Source: Kappaphycus alvarezii (lineage: Eukaryota; Rhodophyta; Florideophyceae; Gigartinales; Solieriaceae). Taken from it: 64,000 nt of DNA. The position numbers and the translations under genes were made by a program. Positions 54,355 through 64,000 of the stretch are shown piece after piece. Numbering within the stretch: the stretch's first letter is position 1; each line of letters begins with the position of its first letter. The stretch is from NCBI GenBank assembly GCA_002205965.3, contig NADL03000594.1:3038001-3102000 (forward strand), in the 5' to 3' direction. A model generated the notes under the pieces. That model saw only the letters and a program-made list of their open reading frames with translations, made no database searches and was not told where the DNA came from.

Positions 54355-55598
54355 CTACTTCCATGACTGAATAAGCGGTCTGTGGACATTCGAATAACCA
54401 CGAGGTCCAACAGAACCAGCAACTTGCCGTCGCTCCTGGTGGCGTACGACGTCACAATGACATCGCCATTCCAGAGAAATTCTGTGTCCATGGGACCACG
54501 CGAAGCGCGTCATATTGCCAATACAGCGAAAGCAGGGAAGCGTAGAGAGCTTACCACCAACGTGACAGTCATTCCCAGTGAAGCTCTCCCAGGATGTAAC
54601 GGTTGGAACGCCACGGTTGGTCAAAGTACAGTTCAGTACTGTACTTGCACAGCGGGCTTTGAAGTGCTTGGTCTTATTTATTTTACAATCCTGGGCCAAG
54701 CTTAACCTATCTATTCCCCTGTTGAGCGCCATTGAGTCGCTCGCTAATATCCTTGGGTTGATGTCGCATCACATGGAACGGTAATGAGGTGGGGCCACGA
54801 TCACGACGACAATAACCGTAAAGAACTTGTGGAAGTACCTCCCAGTCTCTTCCGCTTTACAGTATTGTATTCTTAATAGCATGCTGTATCGTCACTACTA
54901 TCCTCTCCGCCCTCCCGTTCGCCATCGGAGTGTAAGCTAGTACTGCCTTCTAATCCACGCCCTTACTACACATGAATTCCCGCACCGAAGTGGCCGTGAA
55001 GACGGTGGCATTTTCTGAAGCAATCCTTCTCTGCGGTGCGAAAGGCATAATTATTTCCCGCTGTATGATACGTTCAACGGTACTTGCTGTCGAATCCTCT
55101 GTTGCACTTGTGATCTGACACTCCGCAAAGTGTTCCACTGCGATCAGTACGACAATTTTCTCGGTCTTGAACGGCATGAACGGGCCAGCGAAGTCAAAAA
55201 GAGAACCTGTCGAACAACCCAGTGACTGGCTCTCTCACGCTCGCGTGGTACGACGGAAGCCTCCTCGCGCGTTGACAACCGTCGTATCAGCGAAAATAAT
55301 CTGTCATGTTGCGATAGACTCCGGGCCACCTAAAGCACTCACTTAGGAACTTCCTTGTTGATCCCACGTCCCGATATCCTATGTCGTTATGGAACGTTGA
55401 AAGATTTTCCGCACGCTGGCCATGGGGCGGCACGACTCGAAGGCCATCCTTTTTTCTACGAAAGAAGGTGACGTTCCATGGTATGAACTTCTTTAAACTT
55501 CGCCTCATGGCGACTTGTCTCTTCTCATCTGTCTCTTGAACCTGCTCCCCCGCCAGAAACTTTGCCACGTCCAGTTTGAATTGGAATTGTGGTTCCAA
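54355..55598 (-). pseudogene. gypsy integrase (54-58 kb element), decayed
   Basis: Continues the pol gene leftward. 55598-55287 includes a linker and RWPGVYRNMTDYF, the H2C2 zinc region. 55177-54950 reads IVVLIAVEHFAEC, ATEDSTASTVERII and MPFAPQRRIASENATVF, matching the core between the catalytic Asp residues, with the second Asp apparently Glu (ASENA). Then, in another frame, MANGRAERIVVTIQHA (catalytic Glu, about 54915). 54732-54355 is the C-terminal domain. Multiple stops and frameshifts. Confidence 0.85.
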
Positions 55599-55748
55599 CT
55601 CGGAAATCCGAATAGCGAATAGCTTAGCGTTTGCCTATTGAAAGGTGCCAACGAACCTTTCCGTCAAATTTTCATCTCCCTCCTTACTTTCTTTTTGTAT
55701 AGGCCGTCGAGAGAGATAATCAGCCGCCCCATTCGAAGAGCCCGGGCG

Positions 55749-56919
55749 TTACTTAACCTCTAAGTTGTACTCGGCCATCAGATCTAGCCAACATGCGAAT
55801 AGTCCATGAATATAATTCTTCTTAAACGCGGTTTGCAAAGACTGGTGATCATTGTAAAAAGGCATCTCGGAGAGTACGTAAACCAGGAACTTCTTCAACG
55901 CGAACACGACACTGAGCGCTTCTCTTTCGCTGATGGAGTACCGGTGCTTTTGCTCAGTCATTGTATGGGACGCGAATTGAATCTGGTGTACCTTTCCATC
56001 CTCCTTCTTCTGGACTAGCACGGCTCCCAATGCCAATGAAGACGCATCCGTTTCAACAACGAATGGAGAGTCAAAGTCGAGAAAAGCAAGAACCGACGGC
56101 GTTGTTAGCTTCTTCTTGAGATCTTTGAAAGACTCCTGCATCTCTTCTGTACATCTGAAGGTCTCCTTCACGGACGTAATAGCATGCAACACCGCAGAAA
56201 CTTCTTCGAAATACCTTTTGAACCAGAGATAGTATCTGGTCAGACCAAGAAAACCTCTGAGCTCAGTTTGGTTCTTTGGAGCTGGAGACTCCAAAATGTC
56301 CATGATGTTATATTCGTCCACTTGAAACAAGGCGGCGTTGACTATGTGGCTGAGCAACTTTACCTCCGAGTGAGCGAAGCTGCACCTTGTCGATTTGATC
56401 TTCAGGTTTGCCTTCTTAATCTTTTCGATGACTTTCCTTAAAATGGCCGACGTAGTCGTCCAGTTTTTGGAGAATATAACCATGTCATCGACATAAAACA
56501 ATGCGAATGGAAACCCCTGAAGAACGCCGTCAATAATCTTCTGGAATGTCAAAGGTGCATACATTAACCCGAACTGCATCACTTCGAAGTAGTACGATCC
56601 ATATAGACATACGAATTAGTCATCTCCTTCCATTTCTCCGACATCCGCACCCGCCAATAGCCCGTTAGAGATCCAACGGCGTGAAAGCCCTATCGTCCGC
56701 GGGTTCATCGAAGATTTCCTCAATTTTCGGCAACGGCCAACGGTCAGAACTCATGAATCTATTGAGCTGGCTGTAGTCCACACAAAAACTGGGCCTTATA
56801 TATCTATTTGTCGCTATAAAGACCGGGAATGAACAGGCCGAACTCGCAGGCGTGATTACCTCTGCTTGCAGAGGCTCGTTAACCTCCTTTTTCACGACAG
56901 AATTGTGCTCGGGGGGCAT
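55749..56919 (-). pseudogene. gypsy reverse transcriptase and RNase H (54-58 kb element)
   Basis: 56919-56665: RT start with FCVDYSQLNRFM and WPLPKIEEIFDE. After a frame change 56582-55749 is open for 277 codons: FGLMYAPLTFQKIIDG, catalytic ALFYVDDMVIFSKN, LRGFLGLTRYYLWFKRYF, then RNase H with FVVETDASSLALGAVL, SISEREALSVVFALKKF and the NDHQSLQTAF site. Reading through the next stop gives GAADYLSRRP, the usual end of RNase H. Catalytic RT residues remain. Confidence 0.92.
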
Positions 56920-57077
56920 ACGGGGAACCCTTTAGTGATTCAAAGTGTCGCCTGTCAACTCAAAGGAATGTACCACAGGGACGTTAGACGACTAAAGATT
57001 GTGTATGTCCCAATATATGGCGTACGTGTCCTTGAGTGCCCTCGCCAGTGCCCTCTGGTCCTTTAGTTTCAGATTTT

Positions 57078-58011
57078 TTACCTTAGAGGCGAGTAGAGCA
57101 GCCCGTTTTGCATCCTTATCTTCCCGTTAGAATCTATACCATCTAAGTATCCTCTCAAATCTGGCTCGTAAGGTTCCTTGTCCAGAATTGCCAGCACTAC
57201 CTCATGCTCAGTATCCGATACACCATCACTACCCCCCGGCCCCGATGAGGATGAAGTGGGAAACTGCTCGTCCTCCAATTTATCGAGGGATGTGAAATCT
57301 TTACTGTCAGTGCGCGTCCCATCAATCACAGGAGGCTCGCTGAGCAGTGGTAAAAGTACCTCCCTCTTTCCAACCGCCAATGTGGCCTGCTGACGTCCGT
57401 AGTCAAGGTTTGCTGCAGATGTTCCAGGGTAGGACTTCCGATAGTGGCATCAAACGGGAAGTTATGCACCACAAAGAAATTTAACGGAACGACAAGCGAT
57501 ACACGAGATACTGGGACCTATTTCACGCAAAAAACTACTTCTGCAACCGTCTCGTCCGCGACGGTCACAAGAAGATCCGTATCCGTAGGGGCTAGTGCCA
57601 TTTTCTTGCAAAAATCCGATGACATGAGGTTAGGAACGGCTCCGGTGTCCAATAGGGCATGTGTCTCCGTCCCGTGCGCCTTAACTGCGACTAACTTCAA
57701 CTAAAGAGGGCCACCCAAGGGGTTAGCTACGGAGGCTTGAGTCACCGGAACATTCTTCGCAACCAATATTTTGAGTTGCTTCCAAGCGTCTTCCGCATCC
57801 CCGCGAAGAGTTTGCCCAAATTTCATCCCTGAACAGGCAGATGCAAGCTAAGAGACCACATTATAATTTCCCAAGTGGTCTGGCGAGCTGTCTGATCCTT
57901 TCTTTGCTCTCCGGACTTTGCTCTTCTTCTTACTGGAGGTTGGGAAAACCAAATGTGGATGAAAAATTGGTGCCTTTTATCGAGATTGGAATTTGACGCC
58001 GTTAGAATCAC
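57078..58011 (-). pseudogene. gypsy protease and gag tail (54-58 kb element)
   Basis: 57700-57518 holds THALLDTGAVPNLMS, the retropepsin active site DTG, with a following LLVTVADET strand. 57380-57078 is an acidic linker (SSSGPGGSDGVSDTEHEVV). 58011-57823 is a basic, Gln/Arg-containing stretch that may be the gag C-terminus. Protease lies upstream of RT, as in gypsy. No LTR for this element was identified. Confidence 0.8.
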
Positions 58012-59600
58012 TTCTGGATAGGAAAGGATTTAAGGTCAGTCGTTACGAGAATAATTATGTATATTTGTGGAATAAGAAGAATTACTGACATAAGGCGCCT
58101 TTGTTGAAGTCTAAATGAGTGGAGAGAAGGGATATATTTAGGGAATTTGTCGCAGGCTGAACCCTTCGGAATAGGAGCTGGATTTGATGGAGAAAGGCGT
58201 TCTAGGGACAGAAGGAGAAGGTACTCAAAGCGAGGAAGGGTTGCGCTGAATTTCGGCCCGGCTCAGCCCATTACAGGTCTATAATATAGACTATAGATCT
58301 CCGGGAGTTTCGTAAATGCTCGAGACTCTCTCACATACTGTAGGAGAGAAGTCTAGAGTCGAGATTGCTCTCTTACACTACAGTATATAATTTAATCAAT
58401 ATGGTGGATACCCGCTGCAAAGCACTGCATGAACCAGGGCTGCTCTGGAAGGCGTTTATCTTAACTTAACCTTAAAGTAGGTTACTGAAATACAGAAATT
58501 ATATATCACGTTTATTACTGTCTGATATCTGCCGGCTTAGAACTTTGCAGAGGTTCGGCTGGCGCAAGTACATACCGACATACATTAAAGTACTCTGCTT
58601 CCGGTAGACCTATGAATGTACCGCTGAACGTGTTGAAGAGGCGGTCATGACTGTTTGGAACGCGAAAAGGTTCCAAAAAGTACATCCGTAAAGTCTCTTA
58701 AATCTGTAATGGTCAGAGAAAAAAGCGCATTGTCAAATCCCTGGCGTAGGACCTCTGTAAAGCCATCATAATAGCTTGCAGTAGGTACCCCAATTTTCTA
58801 TGTACAGCCCGGTCCAACAGCGGCTACGGCAGAAGAGGAAGGAGGCAAGTTAAAAGGGATGAATTCTTTGCTACACTGAACATAACGTAAAACCAAGACA
58901 AAAAGCTTAATAGTCTCGAGGATTTCTTGCGGAATGTCTCATGAGAATTTCATAACCTTCATATTTTTGCTGAATATTATTAACATATTCGGGAGCCTGT
59001 AAAATAGCCTGATATAAAAGATTTTTTGCTAACAGATTTTGGACAGTAGGAGCAGCCTGCACGTGAATTTTTGGTGAGAAATCTGAAACGAAACCCACTA
59101 GAAACGAACATGATAGTATCAGTGGTATCTCTGTATCTTATATGGAAAGAGCCAGCTTTCTCTCAGAAATTACGGTTTTCTTTGGATCAGGATTTACCAG
59201 GTCCGGCGGCATAGAGGTTTCTTGGACTCATCGCGGTTATGGTCTACATATTAAATATCGCAGAATTGAAGCAATGGAAATTTGCCGAAATCCTTGTAAA
59301 TTCTAAGAAATACAATCTAGTTATCCCTTTAGCATCTTGAGAAATAATGAAACAGCGGTAACAACGCTATGCACTTATCCTTTTCTCGTATGAAGGTAAA
59401 TGTACAGTTTCCTAGAAATCCATTTAGATATTATCAAAGGAGTACAACGTGGTAACTTGAGTTGGTACACGGAACGGAAACTTCGATGACACAAATAAAG
59501 TTTCCGTAACCATCACTTGGTAATGCCAGTGTTAGGAGCGCGCGAATCGGAAAGTATTTTTCTGTCGTCGTCATCTACCGACTTTAAATTACTGTAGTAC
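58012..59600. other. no recognisable gene
   Basis: 1.6 kb with stops in all frames apart from a 63-codon - ORF (59098-58907). It might contain the gypsy element's leader and LTR, but no copy is available for comparison. Confidence 0.35.
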
Positions 59601-60042
59601 CCCCATTTGTCCAAAGTTGCTTGTAGTTCTGGTCCTTTCTCGCTCCCCCTCACTATAAGCACCTTCCCGGGGAAAATATCCCTCCTTCCTGATCCTTGCT
59701 TATCCTTACCGCGGTCTTCTCCAAATTCACTTCAATTTTATCTAGATATTTTAATTCTGTATCTATCCCTCAAAGTCGATCCCCAATCAAGTTCCTTTTG
59801 CCTTTTCGCTTACCTCCTTCCCCAAATTCATTTTTGTGAGAAAAAGGGCGCAAATGAACCACTACAAATTCCCTTGTAGTTTATTTTTTACCTATTCAAA
59901 ATCTATAGAATGCGCCATCGGGTGCCTATTGAAACCTTTTTTTCCAAGTTTCAAACCTCGCCGATCATTCTAATAACTACCCGTCTCCCGCTACCCATTC
60001 AAAACACCCTCATTTGCCTGCCACTCCCTAAAATACACCAAA
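59601..60042. other. pyrimidine-rich stretch
   Basis: C/T-rich + strand with few G, similar in character to the kinase leader. Could be a promoter and 5' UTR for the following ORF, or just low-complexity DNA. Confidence 0.3.
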
Positions 60043-60551
60043 TTGGACAACCTACGCCCCTCCAGAGTCATTTCCAAAAAATACCACCCTAGCCCCCTAA
60101 AAGCCATTCCTCTACTCCCTTTCGGCCCTACTGACCGCAGTGAGTACCTCCGCCGACAAACGAATAAGAGGGTGATCGAGATCTTTCGTCGCTTTTTCAT
60201 CGCGGATGAGTCGGAGGATGTAGGTGAGGGGCAGGAGGGGGAGGTCGAGGAGGGAGCTGGGAAACTTTTGAGGAGTGGGAAGCCCCGAAATTGGTCTATC
60301 ATAGTGAGGATGAAGAGGAGGATGATGGGCAGGGAGACATGGAAAGTGTTAGAATGGTGGGGCGGGAGCTGGAAAGTATGGAACAAATGGAACCAACGCT
60401 GGAACCGTATGGGAGAATCTTTAGTGGCTTAGGTATCTCTCAGGAGGAAATAGAGAATTATGAGCCGGTAGCGGATATTTGTGAGGACTGCTTGGGGAGC
60501 ATGGATATTTTGGAGGAGTTGATTGTGTCTGATCTAGAGGATAGGAAATGA
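60043..60551 (+). CDS. unknown acidic protein, probably frameshifted
   Basis: 60043-60432 (129 codons) overlaps 60291-60551 (86 codons) in another frame. The first frame reads sensibly to about 60290 (RVIEIFRRFFIADESEDVGE) and the second continues an acidic protein (YHSEDEEEDDGQGD to LEELIVSDLED). One frameshift near 60290 would join them into a protein of about 170 aa with a basic start and acidic end. No domain recognised. It may be a dying host gene. Confidence 0.3.
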
Positions 60552-61491
60552 GAGGACCAGATCGATTGTTCGTTTCTTAAGTATCTTTTGTTTAGAGTAT
60601 ATCATTCACACAAAATGTTTTTATGCATTTCATGGTACCTTTTGTAATTTTTTCAGACTGTAGGGGTAGCCATAAGTCTATATAAGCTGAGTAAACTGCT
60701 TTCTCTTAAAAATGCCAAGCAAGTTGGAAGAAAACTTCAAGACAAGTCCCGAGTAGTAGGAAGTTGAAAGTCAACTTCAGACCCAAGAACAATTTTTTCT
60801 TACGCTGGTCACAGAGCATCAGTGGTGGACCCTGTCCCTTCTGTACTTGCTTGTATCCCTCTTAAATTACGTCCCTATACACTACTTCTTGTTAGCTCAA
60901 CTATACCACGGTAGCACTTTTGTCGTTTACAAACACCTCCTTCTTGCTGTATTTGGTTCTGAGTATCTCTCCTCCCGACGATCTACCCCTATCAGATACA
61001 GCATATTATCATAGAATTAGACAAATTATTCGCTGCCAGGAGAACTATACTCTTGTCATTCTCATTATGTATGGAAAAATACTCAAACGGAGACTTTTTC
61101 GCTTGAAGTAAATATTCGGTGAAATTTTCTTTAGCGACGCAGTATTGATCATGAAAATGACCATAATTTTATTGGACTCCTAGCTTTCAATTGAGATCAA
61201 AAACATAGTTAGACTCAAAAGAATTTTAAAAAAACCTGAATTAGTTCGGAGGATGTTATATTTTGAGGGCAAGAGCAGCGGTCCTCGAATGCAGATTCCT
61301 GTGAAACTATTTCTTCGCTATTGTGCACTTCAGGACTGCAATTAGAGTGAAGAAACGAGTGCGATGTATACAGCAAGAGGATCCGTTTTTTAGACGCGTT
61401 ACGGGTCATTCGCCTCAGCGGTGCAGCGGACGGTGCGAAAAAAAATTAATTATTAGTTTTTTCCTCTTTTTAGCCCATTTTTCAAAAGTTT
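60552..61491. other. no recognisable gene
   Basis: Short ORFs only. Confidence 0.35.
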
Positions 61492-61830
61492 GGAGCATCT
61501 CCAACGGCAAATGCAATACGGCAAAAAAGTATTTTGCTGCTACTTGCATCTCCAACGGTTACAAAATAGGAGCAAATTTTTGAACTGGTTCAGGTTTTCA
61601 AACCAAATCAGGACGATTTGGTTCGGAAATACGAACCTGTTCAAATCAGAAGAAGGAAAAGAGAATCCACGTGCAGAACTCTGAATGGCTCAATAGCCAA
61701 GGATTCGCGCCAAAAAAAACAAACTAGAGTACGTTCACCGATCGTGATGGTGCTCGAGTCCTCCTCGTTCCACCTTTCTGCTTTCAATCAAAAGTAGTAC
61801 ATCAACGCAATGAAACAGAATTAAACTTCC

Positions 61831-62727
61831 ACCAGAGGCCCCAGCTTTACGCTGCATGAAGATAAAGCAATTGCTACAGCATTCATTAAAACCTCAGAAG
61901 ATCCCATCGTAGGCACCGATCGCAAGAAGAAACTTTTCAATGACGCAGGCACGAAACTGTACAACGAAGTCTTTAAACCAGCAATCAGCCGCGCACGATC
62001 ACCAGAGTCGATAATAAATCGAGTCAAACTTATGATCAACAAGTGTACGCTCTACTCTGGTTGCGTCGCATGAGTCAAACGAGTGAATCCATCGGGATAC
62101 AATGAAAATGATCGACAAAGAATGGCAACCGGACTTTACAACGGAATAAAGATGAAACCTCCCACTGATGACATTGTAAAGCCGTTGAAATTCTTGGAAG
62201 CCGGGGAGATTCTCAAAAAACATCCAATGTTTGCGACCGATAGTGGGATTATCAGTGACATTTCTTGTATGAGCTCAAAATAGAGCCAAAACAAAGCCGT
62301 TGATGAGAAAGGGGCAGACACAACGAAGTAAATAGATGACATTAGGCCAGTACAGGGAGCGAATACGAGGTCGCAAGCAAGAAAAGCCGTCAAATGGGAC
62401 ATATTCAGACAGAAACACCACGTTGAGAAGATAAAAGTGGCGAAAGGGGCAGTTAGCATGCAACGTCAACGAGTGAGAGAAATATAGAGGCAAAATGATA
62501 TCTCCCTCCCTACGGCATCCGCTGAAAACAGTCACAAAGCGGTTGAATTCTTTTATATATCGCGAAAACGAGTATTGCAGTAGCTCAAGGACGAAGAAAT
62601 ATCCAAAAATGATGCAAAAAGGTCCAAGGTTGATGTCCTTCATGTCATAGATATCACCAAAACGACAGAGTCGTCTTCCGCAGAGGATGTACTCCCAAAC
62701 CAAGCGAGCGGAAACAGGGAAATATAG
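61831..62727 (+). pseudogene. Harbinger partner protein, trihelix/NAM-associated type
   Basis: Equivalent of the Myb-like DNA-binding partner. In one frame: GPSFTLHEDKAIATAFIKTSEDPIVGTDR, a Myb/trihelix first helix with the S-D-P-I-V-G-T-D signature; NRVKLMINKC; then NPSGYNENDRQRMATGLY and KPLKFLEAGEILKKHPMF, which match the later part of NAM-associated proteins. Further on are RPVQGANTRSQARKAVKW and HKAVEFFYISRKRVL. Stops in frame at 62071 and 62281, and several more beyond. The start codon is not clear because a stop lies just upstream at 61822. Unrelated in its first half to the SAP-Myb protein of the other element. Confidence 0.72.
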
Positions 62728-63006
62728 TGGAGTTGCGGGGTCGTAACTAGACGTAAATCGCAGCAAGGGTATCGAAAACGGCGGAAAGTCTCACAAGGGA
62801 GCGTAAAGCGCCGAAGCGAGCTTGCGAGCTTGCGAGCGAAGATTCTCCCGCGATCCCGTAAGAAAGTAGTAAGGAATTGTCGTGATAGCGCCCAGGCATA
62901 TCTTACTAAATTCCTCAAACGAGACTGTTGATCTGGTGTGACCCATGTGCTGACCACAAATGTTCCATGATGTCTTCTTGGAGACCAGAATGCATGACTT
63001 CGTTCT

Positions 63007-64000
63007 TCATAAACTCTTTTTTTGGCAAAGCGCGGCGATTGAGCCTGGCTCTGCGTCAATATTCATCCCTTTGCCCAAAACGGGCTGCTTCATATGGACT
63101 ACATCTCTTTGGCGCAAATTTGTGCAAACTTCTGTTGCCCATATTTGCTCCTCTTCATTGATACCCTCTCTAATAATCATTTTGTACAAAATTATGCATC
63201 AGTACATGACGTCTTTCATAGTTTCAACATGCCCAAACCTTGAAGCTCTCTGTTGTATGTGCCAGCGACCTTGTAATACGCCAAACGCAAGTTCAACATC
63301 TTTTCGTCTAGCTTCTTGACCGGCAGCGAGGCTCTTTTCCTTTCGGGTCGTAGGTTCCTGGACGGTGTGTACAAAAATTGTACACTTTGGATAAATCCCA
63401 TTGCAAAGAAAGTACGGTACATCTATTTCTCTTCCATTGATACTATAAGTAATCTTTGGGGGGAACGAGCCATGTGCAATCTTTTTAAGTAAAGGTGAGG
63501 TTTCCAGTACATTGAGGCCATTTGCGCTGCCTGGAGTATCGAAAAAAGCATGCCATATGTAAAGATGATGGTCCGAAATTACCTCTAGAGTTACCCTTGG
63601 TTTCCTTTCCTTCCTCTGAAACTGTCCTCTCCACGCTACAGCAGAATTATTCCATAACCACTTTCTACAATCGATGCTCCCAATCATACCAAGAAACCTC
63701 AGAGCGCGGGTTTCTCGCAAAATTGCTTCAATTAATACTTTGGTTGGACAACGTAGATACTTTGGTGCCCATATTTCTACGAAACATCTGCAAAATCGTT
63801 TCAAGCAATCGGCAGCAGTTGATTCAGACAAGCGAATATATTCATCTACGCTGTCGTGTGCGGATCCGTATCCCAAAAGCCGCAACGCAGGTGCATCTTT
63901 CTGCTCCGGGTCTTGAAACTCAATTGCCCGATGCAGTGTTTTTTGGTGCCAAAATAGGGATATTTGGCATGGAGTTCTGTACAGGGTACATGAAAGACTC
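63007..64000 (-). pseudogene. Harbinger transposase of 'plant transposon protein' type, 5' end outside window
   Basis: The frame is open to the window edge at the right. Seen: LRLLGYGSAHDSVDEYIRLSE, FLGMIGSIDCRKWLW (first Asp), PRVTLEVISDHHLYIWHAFF, then TPGSANGLNVLETSP, where family members have Asp in the position here occupied by Gly, so the second catalytic residue appears lost. Next come ITYSINGREIDVPYFLCNGIYP and KDVELAFGVLQGRW (catalytic Glu). A TGA at 63199 falls before CIILYKMIIREG, the conserved end, and the same frame goes on to 63007. Likely inactive. Confidence 0.87.

Larger units (their letters stand above)
61492..64000. mobile_element. second PIF/Harbinger element, right end outside window
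   Basis: Candidate left end ggagcatctccaacggc at 61492, with the block gcatctccaacgg repeated at about 61550. The motif resembles the GGGTCGCTCCAAC end of the 10.5-kb element. Inside are a trihelix/NAM-like gene on + and a transposase on -, again convergent. The right inverted repeat and target duplication lie beyond the window. Confidence 0.6.

Overview
This is eukaryotic nuclear DNA. Two recognisable host genes are both intronless: a CAMK/AMPK-type serine/threonine kinase (19521-20867, +) and the spliceosome-associated protein Cwc15 (23196-23966, -). Almost everything else that can be recognised is transposable-element DNA: Ty3/gypsy, Ty1/copia, a LINE-like fragment, PIF/Harbinger, pogo-like elements and short inverted-repeat elements. 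Compact intronless genes set in a sea of decayed LTR elements would fit a multicellular red alga (florideophyte), but no marker gene here settles the lineage; an oomycete or another protist is not excluded. No rRNA gene, intact tRNA gene, CRISPR array or bacterial-type operon was seen.

Layout. 1-3.6 kb: unrecognised, with one 168/163-bp tandem duplication. 3.6-8.3 kb: solo copia LTR with a 5-bp target duplication, a decayed pogo/CENP-B-like transposon (4.4-6.7 kb, -), and a gypsy integrase-chromodomain remnant (7.0-8.3 kb, -). 9.5-9.76 kb: degenerate 31-bp minisatellite. 10.54-13.71 kb: a structurally complete PIF/Harbinger element with 17-bp terminal inverted repeats, a TGA target duplication and two convergent genes (SAP+Myb-like protein; DDE transposase), each spoiled only by two in-frame stops. 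15.7-16.7 kb: a 995-bp non-autonomous element with 47-bp inverted ends, whose end sequence recurs at 18.15 and 51.1 kb. 18.2-24.4 kb: the host gene island, bracketed by GTACTGTAC-rich sequence.

25.2-46.4 kb is a nested retrotransposon cluster. A 1-kb LTR (itself interrupted) is followed by a gypsy gag, protease, RT, RNase H and integrase series on +, a LINE-like fragment, a complete but mutated 6.4-kb copia element (36145-42568) with TSD gattc and a half-tRNA-iMet primer site, an unidentified - strand coding remnant, and another copy of the 1-kb LTR preceded by a polypurine tract. 46.8-48.1 kb: an unknown zinc-finger-like ORF and a 441-bp inverted-repeat element. 48.9-53.1 kb: a candidate inverted-repeat element lodged in a gypsy integrase, then a solo 1000-bp LTR with TSD acgca. 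53.6-58.0 kb: a Harbinger transposase remnant and a - strand gypsy pol. 61.5 kb to the right edge: a second Harbinger element with a trihelix/NAM-like partner gene (+) facing the transposase (-), which runs off the window.

Functionally, the kinase and Cwc15 are the only likely working genes. The rest records repeated cycles of transposition, LTR recombination and decay, with at least four Harbinger-type transposase sources and at least three gypsy lineages.
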